Shown here: one piece after another, positions 6,556 to 11,257 of the stretch
Numbering within the stretch: position 1 is the first letter of the stretch
How the letters are laid out: each line of letters opens with the position of its first letter
Source: Propionibacteriaceae bacterium
GTDB lineage: Bacteria > Actinomycetota > Actinomycetes > Propionibacteriales > Propionibacteriaceae
Direction of reading: 5' to 3'
DNA: 11,257 bases
Assembly: GCA_031254155.1 (NCBI GenBank)
Contig: JAIRVA010000207.1
Coordinates: forward strand, 1 to 11,257
Position numbers and translations under genes: made by a program
The notes under the pieces: model-generated
Database searches by the model: none
Told to the model about the DNA's origin: nothing
What the model saw: the letters and a program-made list of their open reading frames with translations, nothing else

Positions 6556-7580
6556 CAGGGCCTCGGCCCGCCGCCTTGGTTCCACACGGGGGTCGGCGGG
6601 GGCACCATGGCGATGATGCGCTCAACCACCTGGCCAGGCACGATGTTGTCCGCGACGGCGTCGAAGGTGAGGACGAGGCGGTGCGCCATGACGTCCTTGG
6701 CGACGGCCTGGACATCCGTCGGCAGGACGTAGTCCCGGCCGTGGATGAGGGCGAGCGCGCGGGAGGCCGCGACCAGGCCGAGCGTGGCCCGCGAGGAGCA
6801 CCCGATGGAGATGACACTCGCGAGGTCAGGCATGCCAAAATCCGCCGGGTTCCGGCTCGCCAGGACGAGGCGGACGATGTACTCGGCGACCAGATTGTGG
6901 ACGAAGACCTGCGAGGCGCGGTTCTGCAGGCGGATGACCAGTTCGGGGTTCAGGACCGGGTTCGGCTCGGGGGCCTGGACTGACATGCGGCGCAGGATCT
7001 CGAACTCCTCGTTGCCGCGCGGGTAGTCGATATCGACCTTGAGCAGGAAGCGGTCGCGCTGGGCTTCGGGCAGCGGGTAGACACCCTCGGACTCGATCGG
7101 GTTCTGGGTCGCGATCACGATGAAGGGTTTCTTGGCGAGGTACGTGTGCCCGCCGATCGACACCTGTTGTTCGGCCATGATCTCCAGCATGGCCGACTGG
7201 ACCTTGGCGGGCGCCCGGTTGATCTCGTCCGCGAGGACGAAGTTGACGAAGACCGGGCCGAGTTGGATGTCGAAGGTCTCCTTGCGCGACGAGTAGATGC
7301 GCGTCCCCACGATGTCCGAGGGTACGAGGTCGGGTGTGAACTGGATGCGCGCGAACTCCCCGCCCACAACGGTGGCGAACGAGCGGACCGCCAGGGTCTT
7401 CGCCGTGCCGGGCACGCCTTCCAGCAGGCAATGCCCTTTCGCCAGGAGCGCCACCATGAGCTGCTCGACCATGTGCTCCTGGCCCACGATCACGCGTTGG
7501 ACCTGGGCGATCGCGTCAGCGAGAAGCTTCGACGCGTCCGCGGCCGATTGCTTGGCCGGGCCAACCGGTGTTGATGTCAC
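6555..7580 (-). CDS. MoxR-family AAA+ ATPase
   Basis: Cytosolic AAA+ ATPase of 341 residues, thought to act as a chaperone for VWA-domain partners. Walker A is GVPGTAKT (55-62) and Walker B is VLADE (115-119). Sensor 1 is ATQNP (157-161). The arginine-finger block is PEAQRDRF (171-178). The sensor 2 region reads GCSSRATLGL (260-269, R264), where the family usually has GASPRA. The C-terminal lid continues through the LPTDVQAVA helix. The start is GTG 7580-7578, with a strong GGGAGG (7590-7585) 4 nt upstream. An ATG two bases earlier is out of frame and stops at once. This is the first gene of a five-gene, fully overlapping operon, so its leader (7581-7741) is the obvious place for control. The same order, moxR then DUF58 then VWA, is known in mycobacteria. 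Confidence 0.95.
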   Translation of the reverse strand: MTSTPVGPAKQSAADASKLLADAIAQVQRVIVGQEHMVEQLMVALLAKGHCLLEGVPGTAKTLAVRSFATVVGGEFARIQFTPDLVPSDIVGTRIYSSRKETFDIQLGPVFVNFVLADEINRAPAKVQSAMLEIMAEQQVSIGGHTYLAKKPFIVIATQNPIESEGVYPLPEAQRDRFLLKVDIDYPRGNEEFEILRRMSVQAPEPNPVLNPELVIRLQNRASQVFVHNLVAEYIVRLVLASRNPADFGMPDLASVISIGCSSRATLGLVAASRALALIHGRDYVLPTDVQAVAKDVMAHRLVLTFDAVADNIVPGQVVERIIAMVPPPTPVWNQGGGPRP

Positions 7581-7741
7581 ATAACCTCCCAGAAGTGGAC
7601 TCGCATAGCCTTTAACGATACCCTCTCAGCCTAGATTCCGCCCCATCGGTCCCGAGAATGATGCCGGTTGGTGGTCCCTTAGGGCAGACTTAGAGAGACG
7701 CTTTTACACTGCGAGCGAAGAGAAAGGCCCCGCGCAAGCTG
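7581..7741. promoter_or_regulatory. Divergent intergenic region between MoxR operon and membrane-protein gene
   Basis: These 161 bp must drive both directions. On the plus strand, TACACT (7705-7710, preceded by TTT) is a good -10 candidate, giving a leader of about 25 nt, but no matching -35 is clear. The purine-rich AGAAAGG (7721-7727) lies 14 nt before the ATG at 7742, too far for ideal use. On the minus strand, TATCGT (7620-7615) is the best -10 candidate for moxR, again without a recognisable -35. A small near-palindrome CCCTTAGGG lies at 7676-7684. These are visual matches only, and none identifies a regulator. Confidence 0.35.
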
Positions 7742-8677
7742 ATGACAAGTACGCCGATGCCACCCGTCGGTCCCCGGGGGCCGGGGGTCGTCACGTACCC
7801 GCTCCACCCCGTCGACCCACCCCAGATCGGGGATTTCCGTCCCACCGACCGCCTGGTCGCCACTGCGTCCGGTGTGGCCTACCTCGCGGTGGCGGACCAC
7901 GCGACCGCCCCCGTCATGGTGCTCCTGCTCAGCCAGGGTGCCGCCGAGGACCCGGCGGCCCGCGACCGCTTCGCCGGCCAGGTCGACCGCCTGGACATCG
8001 ACACGGTCATCGCCCGCGGCGGGCTCGGGCAGGACACCGAGCCGCTCGGCGACAAGTTCCGGGGCGAGACCGACGCGCCGCAGGGCGCCAACCTCGTCGT
8101 CCAGGCGCCGTGGGTGGCCCTCGCCTTCGACCAGACGACCAGGGCCGTGGACGAGGCGAAGCGGGTGTTCGCCGCCGTCGACCTCGGCCCGCTGCCCCAG
8201 CAGGGTACCCCGGCGGGACCGGATTACCGCCTGCACTGGACCGACCGGTTCGGTCCCGGCCTCACCCGCGTGTGGCCCCTGCCGTGGCCCGGCCGGCGCG
8301 AGCGAGGCGGACGGCTGACGATTCTGGCGTCCTGGCTGCTCATGCTCCTCTTGGCAGCCGTCGCCGTCCTGATCGCGATCCTCATCTTCTCCCAAGCGCC
8401 CCAGACCCCCCCGCCGCCGCCCATCCCGACGACCAGCACCGAAACCAGTACGGCCTCACCGCCGCCCGACTCCGCGAGCCCGTCACCCAGCTCGGCCAGC
8501 CCGTCGCCCAGTTCGGCGAGTCCGTCACCCAGTTCGGCGAGCCCGTCACCGAGTTCCGCCAGCCCGTCGCCCAGCTCGGCCAGCCCGTCGCCGACCACGG
8601 CGAGTCCCTCGCCCTCCGGCAGTGGGTCACCGGACGAGACCGCCGGCGGTTCGCCCACCCCGCCGTCCCGATTGTGA
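7742..8677 (+). CDS. Unrecognised single-pass membrane protein with kinase-N-lobe-like domain and Ser/Pro repeat tail
   Basis: I do not recognise a named family. The 311-residue product has three parts. Residues 1-190 are hydrophilic. One strong hydrophobic segment (about 192-216, LTILASWLLMLLLAAVAVLI) follows GRRERGGR. The tail of about 95 residues is rich in Ser, Pro and Thr and holds tandem ASPSPSS heptads (245-293). By positive-inside reasoning the N-terminal part is cytosolic and the tail outside. Residues 29-80 resemble the start of a bacterial Ser/Thr kinase by eye: IGDFRPTDRL, then SGVAYLAVAD, then VMVLLL and EDPAARDRF. However, the ATP-binding lysine and the Gly-rich loop are absent and no catalytic loop follows. 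A pseudokinase remnant is therefore an inference. The start at 7742 is uncertain, because the Shine-Dalgarno is distant; the ATG at 7757 is an alternative. It lies 13 nt before ilvA and diverges from the MoxR operon. Confidence 0.8.
   Translation: MTSTPMPPVGPRGPGVVTYPLHPVDPPQIGDFRPTDRLVATASGVAYLAVADHATAPVMVLLLSQGAAEDPAARDRFAGQVDRLDIDTVIARGGLGQDTEPLGDKFRGETDAPQGANLVVQAPWVALAFDQTTRAVDEAKRVFAAVDLGPLPQQGTPAGPDYRLHWTDRFGPGLTRVWPLPWPGRRERGGRLTILASWLLMLLLAAVAVLIAILIFSQAPQTPPPPPIPTTSTETSTASPPPDSASPSPSSASPSPSSASPSPSSASPSPSSASPSPSSASPSPTTASPSPSGSGSPDETAGGSPTPPSRL
8474..8620 (+). repeat. Seven tandem 21-bp units encoding ASPSPSS heptads
   Basis: Seven in-frame 21-bp units start at 8474, 8495, 8516, 8537, 8558, 8579 and 8600. 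The first five encode ASPSPSS exactly, the sixth ends in TT and the seventh ends in SG. The units differ mostly at synonymous or third positions (GCGAGC or GCCAGC, CCGTCA or CCGTCG), so the peptide is more conserved than the DNA. The tract forms most of the extracellular tail of the membrane protein at 7742-8677. Confidence 0.95.
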
Positions 8678-8679
8678 GC

Positions 8680-8686
8680 AAAGGAG
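8680..8686 (+). promoter_or_regulatory. Ribosome binding site deciding the ilvA start
   Basis: AAAGGAG ends 4 nt before the GTG at 8691. An open frame runs upstream to 8622, but only 8691 has such a site. The upstream extension would also lie inside the previous gene and encode a low-complexity Arg/Pro-rich segment unlike the family. Confidence 0.8.
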
Positions 8687-8690
8687 CCTA

Positions 8691-9971
8691 GTGACTAGTC
8701 ACCATCCAGGCGTGGCGACAATCGCCGCCGCCGTCGAGGCCGCCGTACCGGGCCTGCGCAGCGTCCTCCCGCCGACCCCCCTGCAGTCAAACGCCCGCCT
8801 GAGCCGGCTAACCGGTGCGGATGTGCTGGTCAAACGGGAGGACCTGTCGACGGTCCGGAGTTACAAGCTGCGCGGCGCGTACACGCTGATGAGCGGGCTG
8901 GCGGCCGCCGGGCGGGCGGCGGGCGTCGTGTGCGCCTCCGCGGGGAACCACGCGCAGGGCGTCGCCTTCGCGTGTGCGGCCTTGGGGGTCGCGGGCACGG
9001 TGGTCGTCCCCACCACGACCCCCCGGCAGAAACGCGAGCGCATCACCGCCCTGGGCGGGGACCGGGTCCGTCTGATCGTCGCCGGCGACACGTACGACGC
9101 GTCTGCGCTGGTCGCGCGGGAGCTGGCGGACCGCGAGGGCCGCGTTTTCGTCCCGGCCTTCGACCATCCGGCGACCATCGCGGGCCAGGGTACGGTGGCG
9201 GTCGAACTGGTCGCCCAACTGGGTACCGTCCCCGATGTGGTGGTCCTGCCGGTCGGCGGCGGTGGACTGCTGGCCGGCTGCGGCGCCTGGTTCGCGGCCC
9301 GTCACCCGACGACCCGCGTCGTCGGTGTGGAACCCGCGGGCGCGGCGTGCCTGACGGCGGCGCTGGCCGCGGGGCACCCGGTGACGCTCGACCGCGTGGA
9401 CACCTTCGCGGACGGGGCCGCGGTGGCCCGGGCAGGCGACGTGACGTACCCCCTGGCCGCCGCCGTGGCCCCCGAACTGCTCGTGGTCCCCGAAGGCCAG
9501 TTGTGCAGTGAGATGCTCGCGCTCTACCACACGGAGGGGATCATCGCCGAGCCCGCCGGCGCGCTGGCGACGAGCGTGCTGCGGCGCGGCCCGCACGATG
9601 TCACGCTCACCATCACCCCCGGCCAGACCGTCGTCTGTGTCATCTCGGGCGGTAACAACGACATCTCACGGTACTCCGAGATCATCGAGCGCTCGCTCGT
9701 CCACGAGGGCCGCAAGCACTACCTGCTCGTCAGTTTCCCGCAGGAACCCGGGGCGCTGCGGCGTTTCCTGGACGACGTGCTCGGCCCGGACGACGACATT
9801 GTGTTGTTCGAGTACACGAAGCGGTCCAACCGCGAGACCGGGCCGGCCCTCGTCGGCATCGAACTGGGCAGCGCCGACGACTATCCGGCCCTCCTCGCCC
9901 GGCTCACCGCCAGTCCCCTGCGGACCGAGATCGTCGACCCGGCAAGCACGTTGTACCGTTACCTCGTCTGA
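8691..9971 (+). CDS. ilvA: Threonine ammonia-lyase (threonine dehydratase), short form with regulatory domain
   Basis: PLP enzyme of 426 residues that deaminates L-threonine to 2-oxobutanoate, the first committed step to isoleucine. The catalytic lysine is K59 in VRSYKLRGAY. The asparagine loop is SAGNHAQG (83-90) and the phosphate-binding glycine loop is PVGGGGLLAG (187-196). EPAGA (287-291) and ISGGNNDISRY (318-328) close the catalytic domain. Residues from about 341 to 426 (HYLLVSFPQEPGALRRFL onward) form one ACT-like C-terminal regulatory domain, which in related enzymes binds isoleucine. The length matches the roughly 430-residue corynebacterial/Bacillus type rather than the 514-residue E. 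coli enzyme with two such domains. The GTG start is set by AAAGGAG. It lies 13 nt after the membrane-protein gene and may be co-transcribed with it. A purely catabolic threonine dehydratase is the alternative, but the regulatory domain favours the biosynthetic role. Confidence 0.93.
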   Translation: MTSHHPGVATIAAAVEAAVPGLRSVLPPTPLQSNARLSRLTGADVLVKREDLSTVRSYKLRGAYTLMSGLAAAGRAAGVVCASAGNHAQGVAFACAALGVAGTVVVPTTTPRQKRERITALGGDRVRLIVAGDTYDASALVARELADREGRVFVPAFDHPATIAGQGTVAVELVAQLGTVPDVVVLPVGGGGLLAGCGAWFAARHPTTRVVGVEPAGAACLTAALAAGHPVTLDRVDTFADGAAVARAGDVTYPLAAAVAPELLVVPEGQLCSEMLALYHTEGIIAEPAGALATSVLRRGPHDVTLTITPGQTVVCVISGGNNDISRYSEIIERSLVHEGRKHYLLVSFPQEPGALRRFLDDVLGPDDDIVLFEYTKRSNRETGPALVGIELGSADDYPALLARLTASPLRTEIVDPASTLYRYLV

Positions 9972-10091
9972 GGCGCGGACGTGAATTGATCAAGCAAAAT
10001 TCGGGGACTTTTTTTGACGGTTGGACCAGGCTATTCATAAGCTGCTCGAACTAATTACTGGCTCGCTGGCCATCCGAGACGAAGGAGTCAC
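9972..10091 (+). promoter_or_regulatory. AT-richer intergenic region with candidate promoter for the sugar-acid operon
   Basis: TTGACG (10014-10019) and TAAGCT (10038-10043) are separated by 18 nt, a reasonable -35/-10 pair for a housekeeping sigma factor. This gives a leader of about 40 nt before kdgT. A run of seven T (10009-10015) just precedes and overlaps the -35. TTGATCAA (9986-9993), an 8-bp palindrome inside GAATT-N10-AATTC, could be an operator half. No regulator gene is visible in the window. The region is distinctly AT-richer than the flanking genes. Confidence 0.45.
10081..10087 (+). promoter_or_regulatory. Ribosome binding site of the KdgT-family gene
   Basis: GAAGGAG lies 4 nt before the ATG at 10092. 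It is the strongest Shine-Dalgarno match in the window and fixes the start. Confidence 0.85.
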
Positions 10092-11135
10092 ATGACTGTT
10101 CCACTCAAAACCATGATCGACAAGGTACCGGGCGGCATGATGGTCCTCCCGCTGCTCCTCGGCGCGATCATCCACACGGCGGCGCCCAACACCGGGACCT
10201 TCTTTGGTTCGTTCACCGGCGCCCTGTTCACCGGCGCGTCCACGATCCTTGCGGTGTTCTACATCTGCATGGGTTCGACGATCGACGTGAAGGCCACGCC
10301 GTACATCATCAGGAAGGGTGGCGCGCTGTTCGGCGCGAAGATTCTGGTGTCGATCATCCTCGGCGTCATCGTGGGCCGGATCCTCGGCGAAACCCCCGTC
10401 TCCAGCGGGTTTTTCATCGGTTTCTCCACCCTGGCCGTCGTCGCCGCCTTCAACGACACGAACGGCGGGCTCTACATGGCCCTCTCCGCCCAGTACGGGC
10501 GGAAGGAAGACGTCGCGGCGTACTCCATCATGTGTCTCGAGTCCGGGCCCTTCCTCACCATGGTGACCCTGGGCGTCGCCGGCCTGTCGACCTTCCCCTG
10601 GCAGACCTTCGTGGGCGCCATCCTGCCCCTGGTCATCGGTGCCCTCATCGGCAACCTCGATCCGCGGTCGCGGAAGTTCCTCGCGCCGGGCGGTTCGCTC
10701 CTCATCCCCTTCTTCGCCTTCGCGCTCGGCGCGGGTCTCGATCTGCGTACGGTCTGGCACGCCGGCCTGCTCGGCATCCTGCTCGGCATCTCCGTCATCG
10801 CCATCGGCGGGATCGTGTTGTTCTTTGTCGACCGCCTGACGGGTGGCCGTGGTCTCGCCGGGCTGGCCGCCGCCACGACCGCCGGCAACGCCGCCGCCGT
10901 ACCCTCCCTCGTCGCCGCGGCCAGCCCGGCCTACGAGGCCGCCGCCGGCCCCGCGACGATGCTGGTGGCGGCCTGCGTTGTGACAACGGCCATCCTGACC
11001 CCTTTCGTCGTCGCCTTCGCCGCCCGGGCGATGGGCATCAAGCCGCGGAGTACGGGCGACGACAGCGGGGGCAACCCGCCAAGTCCGGCACTCCCCGCTG
11101 GCGAACCTGGCACGCTCGTCGGAGCCGACCGGTGA
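10092..11135 (+). CDS. KdgT-family 2-keto-3-deoxygluconate/sugar-acid:H+ symporter
   Basis: Integral membrane permease of 347 residues with about ten hydrophobic segments. These begin at MMVLPLLLGAIIHTA (16-30) and end near 307 (LVAACVVTTAILTPFVVAFA). Family signatures are the N-terminal VPGGMMVLPLLLGA, the central AAFNDTNGGLYMAL (118-131) and ATTAGNAAAVPSLVAA (261-276). The hydrophilic tail after about residue 317 is Gly/Pro-rich and looks dispensable. KdgT of Enterobacteriaceae imports 2-keto-3-deoxygluconate with protons. Here the 3' end overlaps a DUF1537-type kinase gene by 4 nt (GTGA), so the imported substrate may instead be a four-carbon acid sugar such as threonate or erythronate. 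I therefore give no gene symbol. It has its own ribosome binding site and a plausible promoter, so it probably begins the operon. Confidence 0.9.
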   Translation: MTVPLKTMIDKVPGGMMVLPLLLGAIIHTAAPNTGTFFGSFTGALFTGASTILAVFYICMGSTIDVKATPYIIRKGGALFGAKILVSIILGVIVGRILGETPVSSGFFIGFSTLAVVAAFNDTNGGLYMALSAQYGRKEDVAAYSIMCLESGPFLTMVTLGVAGLSTFPWQTFVGAILPLVIGALIGNLDPRSRKFLAPGGSLLIPFFAFALGAGLDLRTVWHAGLLGILLGISVIAIGGIVLFFVDRLTGGRGLAGLAAATTAGNAAAVPSLVAAASPAYEAAAGPATMLVAACVVTTAILTPFVVAFAARAMGIKPRSTGDDSGGNPPSPALPAGEPGTLVGADR

Positions 11136-11257
11136 CCGCCCCGCCTCGTCTCGTCATCATCGCGGACGATCTCACGGGCGCCGGTGACGCGGCCGCCCAC
11201 CTCGTCCTAGCAGGCGAGGTTCACCTCGTACTCGCGGCGGACTCGCCGTGGCCTAAA
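11132..11257 (+). CDS. Four-carbon acid-sugar kinase family (DUF1537, OtnK/DtnK-like), N-terminal fragment
   Basis: Only the first 42 codons are in the window; the gene continues past 11257. The translation begins MTAPPRLVIIADDLTGAGDA, which contains the family's N-terminal motif IADDLTGAGD (residues 10-19), where the two aspartates help hold the sugar acid. The family phosphorylates acid sugars such as D- or L-threonate, D-erythronate and 3-oxo-tetronates at the 4-position. The start is GTG 11132, overlapping the permease stop as GTGA, with GGAG at 11121-11124 spaced 7 nt upstream. This tight coupling supports a shared import-and-phosphorylate role. The exact substrate cannot be decided from this fragment. 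Confidence 0.85.
   Translation, partial: MTAPPRLVIIADDLTGAGDAAAHLVLAGEVHLVLAADSPWPK

Noticed and set aside
6556..6585. Longer DUF58 start at GTG 6585 giving an N-terminus MEPRRRAEAL.
   Set aside because: It lies inside the moxR coding end. ATG 6555 has GAGG upstream and the TGATG coupling seen in this operon style.
4664..6616. A 650-codon plus-strand open frame opposite the VWA and DUF58 genes.
   Set aside because: High-GC antisense artefact. The translation is Arg/Gly/Asp-rich without any domain, while the minus-strand frames carry full MIDAS and DUF58 motifs.
7622..7629. CTGAGAGG on the minus strand in the moxR leader, recalling the CUGAGA element of TPP riboswitches.
   Set aside because: The other conserved parts (GGGGUG helix, ACCC and CCUGAUCUGG-type segments) are absent, and the downstream genes are unrelated to thiamine.
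8224..8658. Minus-strand open frame with ELGDGLA repeats opposite the Ser/Pro tract.
   Set aside because: It is the antisense shadow of the 21-bp repeat, which stays open in several frames because of GC bias. There is no ribosome binding site or independent protein signature.
8622..8690. Longer ilvA reading frame beginning at an ATG at 8622.
   Set aside because: It lies wholly within the previous gene's repeat tail and stop, lacks a ribosome binding site and gives an Arg/Pro-rich extension. GTG 8691 has AAAGGAG at the right place.
9983..10015. Possible intrinsic terminator after ilvA: GAATT-N10-AATTC stem followed by seven T.
   Set aside because: The stem is only 5 bp and AT-rich, with 6 nt between it and the T-run. 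It is too weak to call; the T-run is more likely part of the promoter region.

Overview
This is a gene-dense, very GC-rich window whose content points to an actinomycete. The clearest marker is mshC, the cysteine ligase of mycothiol synthesis, a pathway known only from Actinomycetota. GTG starts, stop/start overlaps and two promoter-like -10 boxes placed for leaderless transcripts fit the same phylum. I cannot name the genus from sequence alone.

Layout. (1) Positions 1-957, minus strand: most of mshC, cut by the window edge at its C-terminus. (2) A 98-bp divergent intergenic region carries a -10-like hexamer for each side, each 6-7 nt before its start codon. (3) 1056-2894, plus: an S9-family prolyl-oligopeptidase-type peptidase with an intact Ser-Asp-His triad. 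(4) 2881-2909: an inverted repeat covering the peptidase stop and reaching the stop of the convergent YggS gene, a likely bidirectional terminator. (5) 7580 down to 2908, minus: five genes, MoxR AAA+ ATPase, DUF58 protein, two tandem membrane-anchored VWA proteins and a YggS-type PLP-binding protein. Each stop codon overlaps the next start by 1 or 4 nt, so this is almost certainly one translationally coupled operon. (6) 7581-7741: divergent promoter region. (7) 7742-8677, plus: an unrecognised single-pass membrane protein. Its cytosolic part looks like a decayed Ser/Thr-kinase N-lobe and its C-terminal tail is a 21-bp (7-residue) Ser/Pro repeat. (8) 8691-9971, plus: ilvA, threonine ammonia-lyase with a C-terminal regulatory domain. 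(9) 9972-10091: an AT-richer gap with a plausible promoter. (10) 10092 to the window end, plus: a KdgT-family sugar-acid permease overlapping by 4 nt the start of a four-carbon acid-sugar kinase (DUF1537/OtnK type) that runs off the window.

How the parts work together. MoxR, DUF58 and VWA genes form a widespread set in which the ATPase is thought to act as a chaperone on VWA partners at the membrane; the exact client is unknown. The KdgT-kinase pair looks like the beginning of a catabolic operon for import and phosphorylation of a small sugar acid. mshC and ilvA are metabolic housekeeping genes.

No CRISPR array, tRNA, rRNA, insertion sequence or phage gene was seen. I found no clear wholly new system. 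The least explained item is the kinase-like, repeat-tailed membrane protein divergent from the MoxR operon.
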